NCBI GenBank assembly: GCA_026770585.1 | Contig: MU646499.1 | Location: forward strand, 466,208 to 482,439 | Reading direction: 5' to 3' | DNA: 16,232 bases | Source of the DNA: Baffinella frigidus | Lineage: Eukaryota > Cryptophyceae > Cryptomonadales > Baffinellaceae | Part shown: piece by piece, positions 14,187-16,232 of the stretch | How the letters are laid out: each line of letters starts with the position of its first letter | Numbering within the stretch: position 1 is the first letter of the stretch | Program-made: the position numbers and the translations under genes | Notes under the pieces: model-generated | Database searches by the model: none | The model's input: only the letters and a program-made list of their open reading frames with translations | What the model was told of the DNA's origin: nothing

Positions 14187-16110
14187 ACTCTCAACTTTGA
14201 ACCCTAAACCCTACACACTAAACCCCTTAACCCGAAACCCTGAACCAGGGGGCACGGCGGTGGAGGTATCGTTCGCCTCGACATATGCCGCGGTTTCTTC
14301 TGAGGGATTCATTTGTAAATTCGGGGGTAAGGAAGGCAGTGGCGCGGGGTTAATCGGCTCCAAGGGCTTCTGCACGTCCCCGCGGCACGACCCCGGGGTC
14401 GTGACGCTCGAGGTCGTGTCCGTCGAAACGTCGCAAGTTGTAGCGACGGCCACTTTCCGCTTCTACGACCTCATTACTATCTCAAAAGTCATCCCGGCAT
14501 CCATCCCCGCGGAGGCCGCGACGAGTGTGTCGATTACGGGGGGGGTGTTCCGCCAGGACGCACGCTACAAATGCGCTACGAACGAGATCGACAATGGCTC
14601 CAGCGGCCCTGCGGCGTCCCCGATGAAACACGCGGCACGTTTCATCTCGTCCAGTCTCGTCCGCTGCGCACTCTCCCCGCTCCCAGTCGCGTCCTACTTG
14701 CTGGACGTGACTCAGGACGGGGAGTCGCTCGCGGAGTTCCCCGTCGAGATTTTGGTCTCTTCACGTCCGGTCGTGTCCGGCGTCACGCCCAAAGTTGTCT
14801 TCGGCAACTTACCGCAAGCCGTGATGGTCGTTGGAGCCAATTTCTTCGGGACCCCCCGATGCGGCGTCGCGGCGCAGGGTCTCTGGCCCCAAACCCTAAA
14901 CCCTAAACCCTGAACCCCAAACCCCAACCCCAAACCCCAAACCCCAAAACCCAAAACTCAAACCCCAAACCCCACACCCCAAACCCCAAACTCCAAACTC
15001 AAAACCCCAAACCCCAAACCCAACACCCAAAACCCAAGCCCCCAGCCCCCAACCATAAACCCTAATCGGAACCCTAAACCCGAAACCCTAAATCGGAACC
15101 CCTAAACCCCCAACCCTCAACCCTCAAGCAGGTCGTGTGCATGGTCGCGTGCTGAATTCGACAGCGATGGAGTGTCTTGTCCCGGCGGGACCGCCTGGAG
15201 AGTACGCGATCAAGGTCTTGTCCAACCCCAAACGCTCAACCGTACATAATAAGTCGTCCAACCACACACTCTAAACAATAAATAACAAGTCGTCCAACCC
15301 CAAACCTCGCATGCAAGGCCTTTGTCCCTGACCCCGCGTCCAACCCCAGACCCTGCATTCTACACAATACATCGCCCAACCCCCAACCGTGCGGGAAAGA
15401 CTGCGTTTGAACCCTGCACCATGAACCCTCAACTTTGAACCCCACACCCCAAACCACAAACCCTAAATTCCAAACCCAAGCCCTCAACCTCAAACCCTAC
15501 ACCCCAAACCCCAAACCCCCAATCCCAAACCCAAACCCACGTCGAACCCTGAACCCTCCACCCTCCACCCTCCACCCTCCACCCTCCACCCTCCCATCCA
15601 AACCTCAAGCACCAAACCCCACACCCTAGCACAGGTGGAGCCTCAAACATCAAAGCCCACACCCTAACGCAGGTGGAGTTTGACGGGGTGGAGCAATCGT
15701 GCGACGAGTGCCTTGTCACCCGCCTCGACGTCCTCCTCCGCCGCGTATCGCCCCAACCCTAAAACATCAACTCTACGCCCCAAAACATCTACTCTACACC
15801 CTAAAACATCAACTCTACACCCTAGAACATCAACGCTACACCCCACACACTGAACCCTCAACCTCACCCCCCCCCCACAACCTCAACCCTGAACCATAGA
15901 ATCTAGACCATGAACCCTAACACCTGTACCATAAACCATAAACCATAAACCATAAACCATAAACCATAAACCCGACGAACAGGTTACGCCCTCCGCCTCG
16001 CGGGGCGGCTCGGGCACAATGCTCACAGTCCACGGGGAAGGTCTCGACGGCCTGCTCCCCCTCGTGTCTCCACTCCTCACCGATCGCAGCGCGGACTCTG
16101 ATGGATATAC
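87..16110 (+). CDS. Giant multi-IPT/TIG-domain protein, internal part of one spliced gene (27 exons)
   Basis: Joining 27 exons gives a stop-free frame through 26 introns, with matching phase at every junction (14 phase 0, 10 phase 1, 2 phase 2). The product is about 41 consecutive TIG domains averaging about 87 residues, each with 'P..G...GGT.V.V.G..F', a Cys in 'C.FG', and a second Cys in 'V.C.(T/S)P'. The two Cys are probably a disulfide, so an extracellular location is inferred. TIG arrays occur in plexins, MET and fibrocystin/PKHD1L1-like proteins. No G8, PbH1, kinase, signal or membrane segment is seen here; those could lie outside the window. Neither a start nor an end is present. Open stretches at 1122-3977 and 8899-11526 are single exons of this gene, not genes of their own. 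The role is unknown; adhesion or ligand binding is only a guess. The last exon end is uncertain. Confidence 0.82.
558..719 (+). other. Intron 2: the one conventional-looking intron
   Basis: Donor 'tgtcag|gtgcgt', acceptor 'ctttctttctaccag|gtg', phase 0. Unlike every other intron here it is not telomere-like and has a real pyrimidine tract before the acceptor. It holds a 21-nt direct repeat (618-638 and 644-664, 'tttgcccaattgtcgg...') and a weaker third copy at 681-700. It has in-frame stops, and the TIG frame resumes exactly at 720. Confidence 0.8.
618..664 (+). repeat. 21-nt direct repeat within intron 2
   Basis: Two identical copies of 'tttgcccaattgtcggtaac' plus one further a lie at 618-638 and 644-664. 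A degraded third copy ('tggcccacttgttagtaaaa') follows at 681-700. The second half, 'tcggtaaca', resembles a donor site. Confidence 0.85.
720..864 (+). CDS. Exon 2: end of a TIG domain and opening of the next
   Basis: It continues 'VTCQ' with 'VPSDLPPGNYSISVSNDG', then starts the next domain, 'ISPSSGPASG'. It ends in phase 1 inside the conserved GGT motif. It contains an 18-nt tandem duplication at 798-833 giving 'QLNVRA' twice. Confidence 0.85.
798..833 (+). repeat. 18-nt in-frame tandem duplication in coding sequence
   Basis: 'caacttaacgtgcgtgcg' (798-815) is followed directly by 'caacttaacgtgcgcgcg' (816-833), 17 of 18 identical, encoding QLNVRA twice in the strand joining two TIG domains. 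Confidence 0.9.
865..978 (+). repeat. Intron 3: CCCTAAA / CATAAA repeat
   Basis: Donor 'ggcg|gtaacccc', acceptor 'taaaccag|gg', 114 nt, phase 1. It is filled with CCCTAAA and AAATCATAAA variants. It interrupts the GG codon of the TIG 'SGPASG|GT' motif, the same spot used by the introns at 5944, 12847 and 14001. Confidence 0.85.
979..1016 (+). CDS. Exon 3: 38-nt micro-exon
   Basis: It reads 'GTLCTIRGSKLDG', the second strand of a TIG domain between 'SGPASG' and 'VEGAAQC'. Both junctions keep phase (1 in, 0 out). Confidence 0.8.
1017..1121 (+). repeat. Intron 4: degenerate CCCTGAA/CCCTAAA repeat
   Basis: Donor 'gatggg|gtggaagcc', acceptor 'gaatccag|gtggaggg', 105 nt, the shortest complete intron here, phase 0. 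The first codons of the intron (gtg gaa) match the first codons of the next exon (gtg gag). Confidence 0.8.
1122..3959 (+). CDS. Exon 4: 2.8 kb intronless exon with ten full TIG domains
   Basis: 946 residues in one frame. After completing the domain opened in exons 2-3 ('AAQCVYGG', 'VLCRSP'), ten TIG domains follow. They open at 'AWELLPSRG', 'AVEPSVAS', 'DLSPSFGD', 'SVLPTSGT', 'SVLPTAMH', 'GVSPSRAS', 'GLLPESGP', 'GVKPSSGS', 'AVQPTFAF' and 'GASPSSGP', and the exon ends at the start of an eleventh ('DPVLSLV'). Most carry both Cys; the fourth has Tyr for the second Cys (codon 2229-2231). Residues 1239-3705 are the near copy of 8905-11368. Near the end an internal 'GAVGSSGIGAVGS' repeat (about 3825-3866) replaces the usual strand. 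An intronless stretch this long is out of character with the rest of the gene. Confidence 0.9.
1239..3705 (+). repeat. Duplicated block, copy A (about 2.47 kb, coding)
   Basis: Colinear with 8905-11368. The offset changes once, from 7666 to 7663, because copy A has one extra TCG in a serine run near 1430. Long stretches are almost identical, broken by divergent patches at about 1851-1948 and from about 3080 onward. Both copies are open and in frame. Confidence 0.95.
3960..4108 (+). repeat. Intron 5: CCCTAAA to CCCCAAA repeat
   Basis: Donor 'ctcgtg|gtacacccg', acceptor 'caaaccag|atg', 149 nt, phase 0. Units drift from CCCTAAA through CACA-rich variants to CCCCAAA. The acceptor is followed by A rather than the usual G. 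Confidence 0.8.
4109..4285 (+). CDS. Exon 5: most of one TIG domain
   Basis: 59 residues, phase 0 at both ends: 'MPSSSRATSGTAVTIFGSGF', then 'CCLGDSSC' and 'VSCFLPPQAPGSAQ'. It has two extra Cys beside the usual pair. The ATG at 4109 is internal and continues 'VLSLV'. Confidence 0.85.
4286..4452 (+). repeat. Intron 6: CCCTAAA repeat
   Basis: Donor 'cacag|gtttcctg', acceptor 'ctcgcag|ctctcc', 167 nt, phase 0. It contains runs of perfect CCCTAAA near 4294-4320. The acceptor is followed by C, one of two introns here without AG|G. Confidence 0.8.
4453..4732 (+). CDS. Exon 6: end of one TIG domain and most of the next
   Basis: It continues with 'LSVALNGVDA', then the next domain opens with 'RLSPTRGIAPGGTKVTV'. 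'VVRFG', 'VSCTC' and 'LCVAPGG' follow, then 'VRVSIDDAPFSG'. Phase 0 in, phase 1 out. The first-Cys position is replaced by 'VVRFG', with Cys clustered just after. Confidence 0.85.
4733..4887 (+). repeat. Intron 7: CCCTACA/CCCTCAA repeat
   Basis: Donor 'ctccg|gtgcccttaaa', acceptor 'ccaaccag|gcg', 155 nt, phase 1. It includes a run of CCCTCAA units (about 4793-4827). Confidence 0.8.
4888..5071 (+). CDS. Exon 7: TIG domain opening
   Basis: 'FNYVAVPDIHTIHPSVGGTE', then 'GGTVVTVTGSSF', 'WCRFGSD' and 'TTSHLL'. Phase 1 in, phase 2 out. The second Cys comes from the next exon ('LCASPP'). Confidence 0.85.
5072..5254 (+). repeat. Intron 8: CCCTAAA repeat with a small inverted piece
   Basis: Donor 'ctgct|gtaaaccctaaac', essentially the repeat itself; acceptor 'tgaaccag|gtg', 183 nt, phase 2. 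At about 5150-5176 the G-rich strand appears ('ggtttgggatgtaggg'), and taaggttt (5156-5163) can pair with aaacctta (5178-5185). Confidence 0.8.
5255..5943 (+). CDS. Exon 8: two full TIG domains and the start of a third
   Basis: It completes the preceding domain ('CASPPVSVEGGVSLEVSVNG'). Domains at 'SVMPSHVSAKGGGGVSVIG' (about 5378) and 'SLAPRSGPAAGGYTVTVRG' (about 5635) follow, and a third opens with 'VFPSSGPASG'. In the first full domain the first Cys is replaced ('LHALFGTRR'); the second domain has 'LAVRFG'. So Cys pairing is incomplete here. Phase 2 in, phase 1 out. Confidence 0.88.
5944..6133 (+). repeat. Intron 9: CCCTAAA/CCCTCAA repeat
   Basis: Donor 'gagtg|gtaaaccctgaacc', acceptor 'tcaaccag|gggg', 190 nt, phase 1, again splitting the TIG GG|GT motif. 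Confidence 0.85.
6134..6177 (+). CDS. Exon 9: 44-nt micro-exon
   Basis: 'GGTLLTVTGSGFSLT', a textbook second strand of a TIG domain, phase 1 in and phase 0 out. Confidence 0.8.
6178..6291 (+). repeat. Intron 10: CCCTAAA repeat with GC donor
   Basis: Donor 'ctaacg|gcaaaccctgaac', acceptor 'taaaccag|gcaacac', 114 nt, phase 0. The only GT upstream (6151) would delete the conserved 'VTGSGF', so GC-AG is the better reading. Both the intron and the next exon begin 'gcaa'. Confidence 0.72.
6292..6477 (+). CDS. Exon 10: body of a TIG domain
   Basis: 'ATPACIIDSEVTFPASMQSS', then 'VLLCAAPAHSHGDATLTLG' and 'IPFTYYAPPTITY'. Both Cys are present. Phase 0 at both ends. Confidence 0.85.
6478..6612 (+). 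repeat. Intron 11: CCCTAAA repeat
   Basis: Donor 'cttat|gtacacccc', acceptor 'taatccag|gtgaag', 135 nt, phase 0. It includes four near-perfect CCCTAAA units (about 6510-6537). Confidence 0.8.
6613..6664 (+). CDS. Exon 11: TIG domain opening, 52 nt
   Basis: 'VKPSVGLTGKALALKVF' plus one base of Gly. Phase 0 in, phase 1 out. Confidence 0.78.
6665..6957 (+). repeat. Intron 12: mixed ACACGAAAC / CCCCAAA repeats
   Basis: Donor 'ttcg|gtgacaacttg', acceptor 'gaagcag|gggg', 293 nt, phase 1. It carries (A)AACACGAAAC units near 6725-6775 and four scattered 'ggtacacac' pieces. The intron's first codons (G-D-N-L) loosely echo the resumed exon (G-G-N-F). Confidence 0.72.
6958..7013 (+). CDS. Exon 12: 56-nt exon, TIG first-Cys segment
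   Basis: 'GGNFGDATAPACSFSFAAS', completing 'KVFG|GNF' and supplying the first Cys. Phase 1 in, phase 0 out. Confidence 0.78.
7014..7229 (+). repeat. Intron 13: CCCTAAA/CCCCAAA repeat
   Basis: Donor 'gcttcg|gtaccctac', acceptor 'caacgcag|gta', 216 nt, phase 0. Confidence 0.78.
7230..7290 (+). CDS. Exon 13: 61-nt exon, TIG second-Cys segment
   Basis: 'VSATLLGTDALLCDPVVLPT' plus one base of Gly. It leads directly into 'GNHSVRVTLNG' after splicing. Phase 0 in, phase 1 out. Confidence 0.75.
7291..7552 (+). repeat. Intron 14: 19-nt minisatellite, apparent GA donor
   Basis: The frame and the TIG pattern require the junction 'ccgaca g|gaaaccactc' to 'ctccag|gcaaccactc', giving a GA-AG intron of 262 nt, phase 1. 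GT donors at 7275 and 7278 would put a stop (tga) in the next exon. About nine copies of 'ccactcctaaaccctaaat' fill 7295-7479. Confidence 0.68.
7295..7479 (+). repeat. 19-nt minisatellite (about nine copies)
   Basis: Unit 'ccactcctaaaccctaaat' starts at 7295, 7314, 7347, 7366, 7385, 7404, 7423, 7442 and 7461, with one 14-nt truncated unit at 7333. Half the unit is telomere-like; the 'ccactcc' half matches the exon-like bases at the start of the intron. Confidence 0.9.
7553..7617 (+). CDS. Exon 14: TIG final strands
   Basis: 'NHSVRVTLNGVEF' then 'ITVTSAYQ'. Phase 1 in, phase 0 out. Confidence 0.8.
7618..7786 (+). repeat. Intron 15: CCCTAAA/CCCCAAA repeat
   Basis: Donor 'tatcag|gtcagccc', acceptor 'aaaacag|gtcgtccc', 169 nt, phase 0. 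Intron and next exon both begin 'gtc' after CAG. Confidence 0.8.
7787..8587 (+). CDS. Exon 15: three TIG domains
   Basis: 267 residues, phase 0 throughout. Domains open at 'GIFPTVGVASGGTRLFVSG', 'RILPSRGGPGSSVAIVG' and 'SLSPSSGPTSGGTMVTLRG'. Cys are at 'LRCVVDG', 'FCTCPP', 'ICSFNG', 'LTCVAP', 'LECVFG' and 'VRCESP'. The third domain has an insertion with 'GSTDRAAAV', shared with exon 1, and is the counterpart of the domain split over exons 2-4. There it is cut by two introns; here it is not. Confidence 0.9.
8588..8883 (+). repeat. Intron 16: CCCTACA and CCCTAAA repeat
   Basis: Donor 'ggccag|gtgcatacacc', acceptor 'tgaaccag|gctgg', 296 nt, phase 0. It sits just ahead of duplicated block B. At the matching position ahead of block A (about 1215) the coding sequence is uninterrupted. 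Confidence 0.85.
8884..11491 (+). CDS. Exon 16: 2.6 kb intronless exon with ten TIG domains (copy of exon 4)
   Basis: 869 residues plus one base, phase 0 in and phase 1 out. The ten domains match those of exon 4 one for one. Differences cluster: domain 3 has 'VLGGAMIELVGSHL' for 'HSGGTMVQVLGSHF', and domains 8-10 differ heavily ('GLSPINGSAVGG', 'EYLPSPSVTSVQP', 'IHISGAYFVDEDVRC'). The rest is almost identical. Domain 4 keeps the second Cys (codon 9892-9894) that exon 4 lacks. It is not a stand-alone gene: the frame enters and leaves through splice sites. Confidence 0.9.
8905..11368 (+). repeat. Duplicated block, copy B (about 2.46 kb, coding)
   Basis: Direct-orientation copy of 1239-3705, three bases shorter in a serine run. 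Coordinates here are copy A plus about 7,663. Near-identity over most of the length argues for recent duplication or continuing gene conversion. Confidence 0.95.
11492..11676 (+). repeat. Intron 17: CCCTTAA then CCCTAAA repeat
   Basis: Donor 'agccag|gttcggac', acceptor 'taaaccag|ggtcgatc', 185 nt, phase 1. A run of CCCTTAA (TTAAGGG-type) units spans about 11520-11575. Intron start and next exon share 'g.tcg'. Confidence 0.82.
11677..11823 (+). CDS. Exon 17: TIG end and next opening
   Basis: 'SIRLQLWPADMDGAALSES', 'VAFAFYRP', then the next domain at 'SIRPTGGAEPGALVTLTG'. Phase 1 at both ends. Confidence 0.85.
11824..11951 (+). repeat. Intron 18: CCCTCAA/CCCTAAA repeat
   Basis: Donor 'ttaccg|gtaaaccctaaac', made of the repeat; acceptor 'gtgaaccag|gtg', 128 nt, phase 1. 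Confidence 0.85.
11952..12394 (+). CDS. Exon 18: TIG body and a full TIG domain
   Basis: 'GDGFVRGFEISCLFG' and 'VTCRVP', then 'GVIPSVGTSDGGTVVSIAG', 'LVCIFG', 'GVCKAP' and 'LKFIYA'. Phase 1 in, phase 0 out. Confidence 0.88.
12395..12536 (+). repeat. Intron 19: CCCCAAA repeat
   Basis: Donor 'tacgcc|gtaaaccccaaac', acceptor 'taaaccag|gac', 142 nt, phase 0. Both ends are read straight out of the repeat with one or two changes. Confidence 0.85.
12537..12846 (+). CDS. Exon 19: one full TIG domain and the next opening
   Basis: 'SIIDP'-type linker ('DPPSIIS'), 'IMPTAGPVGGSGGVVVRGAGF', shortened here as IMPTAG..GGSGG..RGAGF, with 'MACRFGG' and 'LLRCVS'. Then 'SVTPCNGRISG'. Phase 0 in, phase 1 out, stopping in the GG|GT motif. 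Confidence 0.87.
12847..13179 (+). repeat. Intron 20: long mixed CCCTAAA-type repeat
   Basis: Donor 'atctcag|gttccacgcc', acceptor 'caaaccag|gcaccacac', 333 nt, phase 1. A perfect CCCTAAA run lies near 13085-13120. The first intron codons (G-S-T) echo the resumed exon (G-T-T). Confidence 0.82.
13180..13249 (+). CDS. Exon 20: TIG second strand, 70 nt
   Basis: 'TTLTVSGTGFEDTAELVVRF' followed by 'GN' and two bases of Arg. The usual first Cys is Val. Phase 1 in, phase 2 out. Confidence 0.8.
13250..13482 (+). other. Intron 21: carries a hairpin insertion element
   Basis: Donor 'ggaacag|gtcctttg', acceptor 'caccacag|gttg', 233 nt, phase 2. Joining gives 'FGNRLLAQASWVSSSS', a good TIG fit. Only the last 45 bases are CCCCAAA-like. 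The body is a MITE-like element followed by G-rich telomere-like bases ('gggtttagggttaaggg') in the opposite orientation to every other intron. Confidence 0.78.
13266..13370. mobile_element. MITE-like hairpin element with TA flanks
   Basis: Terminal inverted repeats 'tatccctcaagtgg' (13266-13279) and 'ccacttgagggata' (13357-13370), extendable to 18 bp with one mismatch. The outer TA on each side could be a TA target duplication, as in Tc1/mariner-type elements. Inside are a perfect 20-bp palindrome (13334-13353, centre 'caaatttg') and a 10-bp palindrome 'tagggcccta' (13304-13313). At 105 bp there is no coding capacity. The family assignment is inference. Confidence 0.6.
13483..13519 (+). CDS. 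Exon 21: 37-nt micro-exon
   Basis: 'LLAQASWVSSSS', the strand before the second TIG Cys. Phase 2 in, phase 0 out. It is the smallest exon found. Confidence 0.78.
13520..13649 (+). repeat. Intron 22: CCCTAAA/CCCCAAA repeat
   Basis: Donor 'tcttcg|gtttcaaccc', acceptor 'tacaccag|gtttcgtg', 130 nt, phase 0. Both intron and next exon begin 'gtttc'. Confidence 0.82.
13650..13736 (+). CDS. Exon 22: TIG final strands
   Basis: 'VSCVAPDAMPSVNVSVCVSN', then 'DGVHFSESQ'. Phase 0 at both ends. An earlier GT at 13716 would keep frame, but would make the NG-to-P spacing about nine residues too short for this TIG family. Confidence 0.8.
13737..13933 (+). repeat. Intron 23: ACTCAAC / ACACTGA repeat with GC donor
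   Basis: Donor 'agccag|gcacacttcc', acceptor 'acggcag|gcgcatttcc', 197 nt, phase 0, GC-AG. The repeat is a separate variant (ACTCAAC, ACACTGA), with five ACTCAAC units in a row near 13865-13900. Confidence 0.75.
13934..14000 (+). CDS. Exon 23: TIG linker and next opening
   Basis: 'AHFLPAVGSDAVTIRPSGGS' followed by 'VR' and one base of Gly. Phase 0 in, phase 1 out at GG|GT. Confidence 0.8.
14001..14248 (+). repeat. Intron 24: CCCTCAA repeat
   Basis: Donor 'tgcgag|gtacttcc', acceptor 'tgaaccag|gggg', 248 nt, phase 1. It is highly homogeneous CCCTCAA (TTGAGGG-type) over about 14010-14190. Confidence 0.85.
14249..14878 (+). CDS. Exon 24: two TIG domains and the opening of a third
   Basis: 210 residues. 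'GGTAVEVSFAS', 'FICKFGG', 'FCTSPRHDPG'; then 'KVIPASIPAEAATSVSITGG', 'YKCATNE', 'VRCALSP'; then 'GVTPKVVFGNLPQAVMVVG' and 'PRCGVAAQ'. The middle domain has a long insertion between its two Cys (about 35 residues, N/G/P-rich). Phase 1 at both ends. Confidence 0.88.
14879..15131 (+). repeat. Intron 25: CCCCAAA repeat
   Basis: Donor 'gcgcagg|gtctctgg', acceptor 'tcaagcag|gtcg', 253 nt, phase 1. Mostly CCCCAAA, then 'ccctaatcggaa' type units near 15060-15100. Confidence 0.8.
15132..15214 (+). CDS. Exon 25: TIG second-Cys segment
   Basis: 'RVHGRVLNSTAMECLVPAGP', then 'PGEYAIK'. Phase 1 in, phase 0 out. Confidence 0.82.
15215..15672 (+). repeat. Intron 26: longest intron, composite
   Basis: Donor 'atcaag|gtcttgtcc', acceptor 'taacgcag|gtggag', 458 nt, phase 0. 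The first 215 nt are poor in heptamers but repeat the intron's opening ('tgtccaacccc'-like) at about 15253, 15289 and 15336. Then come CCCCAAA-like units, six CCCTCCA units (about 15553-15592) and a decoy acceptor ending at 15634. Confidence 0.75.
15621..15678 (+). repeat. Duplicated acceptor junction
   Basis: 'acaccctagcacaggtggag' (15621-15640) and 'acaccctaacgcaggtggag' (15659-15678) match at 18 of 20 bases, so the acceptor plus the first six exon bases occur twice. The upstream acceptor leads to a stop within 11 codons; the downstream one keeps the TIG frame. Confidence 0.85.
15673..15744 (+). CDS. Exon 26: TIG final strands, 72 nt
   Basis: 'VEFDGVEQSCDECLVTRLDV' then 'LLRR'. It has an extra Cys pair (CDEC) not typical of the other domains. 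Phase 0 at both ends. Confidence 0.78.
15745..15982 (+). repeat. Intron 27: 21-nt repeat and CCATAAA repeat
   Basis: Donor 'cgccgc|gtatcgcccc', acceptor 'gacgaacag|gttacgccct', 238 nt, phase 0. Four 21-nt units ('aaaacatcaactctacaccc'-like) start at 15761, 15782, 15803 and 15824. CCATAAA units run about 15928-15970. Confidence 0.8.
15983..16110 (+). CDS. Exon 27: TIG domain opening (3' end uncertain)
   Basis: 'VTPSASRGGSGTMLTVHGEG', then 'LDGLLPLVSPLLTDRSADSD'. The frame stays open into the CCCCAAA repeat, which encodes PQTPNPK without stops, so the end is a guess. GT donors at 16041 and 16064 are possible. No GT lies at the visible repeat border. Confidence 0.6.
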
Positions 16111-16232
16111 CAAACCCCAAACCCCAAACCCCAAACCCCAAACCCCAAACCCCAAACCCCAAACCCCAAACCAAACCCCAAACCCCAAACCCCAAACCCC
16201 AAACCCCAAACCCCAAACCCCAAACCCCAAAC
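16111..16232 (+). repeat. Intron 28 (5' part): CCCCAAA array
   Basis: About 17 nearly perfect CCCCAAA heptamers with one short unit near 16170. They run off the window edge in the sense-strand C-rich orientation. Presumed intron; the acceptor is outside. Confidence 0.7.

Noticed and set aside
14010-14190. CRISPR array or tRNA-like repeat
   Set aside because: The repeats are 7-nt tandem units with no spacers, in a eukaryotic gene.
15883-16230. Minus-strand open frames rich in 'GFGVWGLGF'
   Set aside because: These are simply translations of the TTTGGGG/TTTAGGG repeat, which lacks stops in some frames. The same artefact appears at several introns.
16111-16232. Right window edge as a telomere or ciliate-type telomere
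   Set aside because: Wrong orientation for a right end, and the unit (TTTGGGG on the other strand) is neither TTGGGG nor TTTTGGGG. Similar arrays fill internal introns.

Overview
The window is eukaryotic DNA. It appears to lie wholly inside one very large, intron-rich gene on the + strand whose start and end are both outside the window. I traced 27 exons (87 to about 16110) and 26 complete introns, plus a partial intron at each edge. Spliced together they give one uninterrupted frame of about 10.8 kb (about 3,590 codons). The frame reads as a tandem array of about 41 IPT/TIG (Ig-like, plexin/transcription-factor) domains of about 87 residues each. The recurring pattern is a 'V..V.P.SG...GGT.VTV.G.GF' opening, a first Cys in 'C.FG', a second in 'V.C.(T/S)P', then 'G.V.V.VS.NG..F'. 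No start codon, signal peptide, membrane segment, promoter, poly(A) site, rRNA, tRNA or second gene was recognised. A large secreted or surface TIG-array protein, of the general kind seen in fibrocystin/PKHD1L1-like proteins, is the best reading. Its function cannot be read from this window.

The introns are the striking part. Nearly all consist of degenerate 7-base telomere-like repeats (CCCTAAA, CCCCAAA, CCCTCAA, CCCTTAA, CCATAAA and longer derivatives), with the C-rich strand always on the sense side. In many, the splice sites look like the repeat with one or two changes: donor G|GTAAACCC, acceptor AACCAG|G. Two introns use GC-AG and one appears to use GA-AG. Only intron 558-719 looks conventional, with a pyrimidine tract. 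Intron 13250-13482 carries a MITE-like hairpin element with TA flanks.

Layout: 1-1121, small exons with repeat introns; 1122-3959, a 2.8 kb intronless exon with about ten TIG domains; 3960-8883, twelve introns among eleven exons of 44-801 nt; 8884-11491, a second 2.6 kb intronless exon that is a near copy of the first (constant offset about 7.66 kb); 11492-16232, again dense repeat introns among small exons. The paralogous domains at the front of the two duplicated blocks differ in intron content, which points to recent intron gain or loss. Several introns begin with a few codons resembling the codons with which the next exon resumes, like a target-site duplication or a tandem-duplication scar.

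The TTTAGGG-type telomere motif, the GC-rich exons, the mostly CAG|G acceptors and the occasional GC/GA donors suggest a unicellular alga or alveolate. Dinoflagellates are known for such donors, and prasinophyte green algae also have TTTAGGG telomeres. The sequence alone does not decide the lineage.
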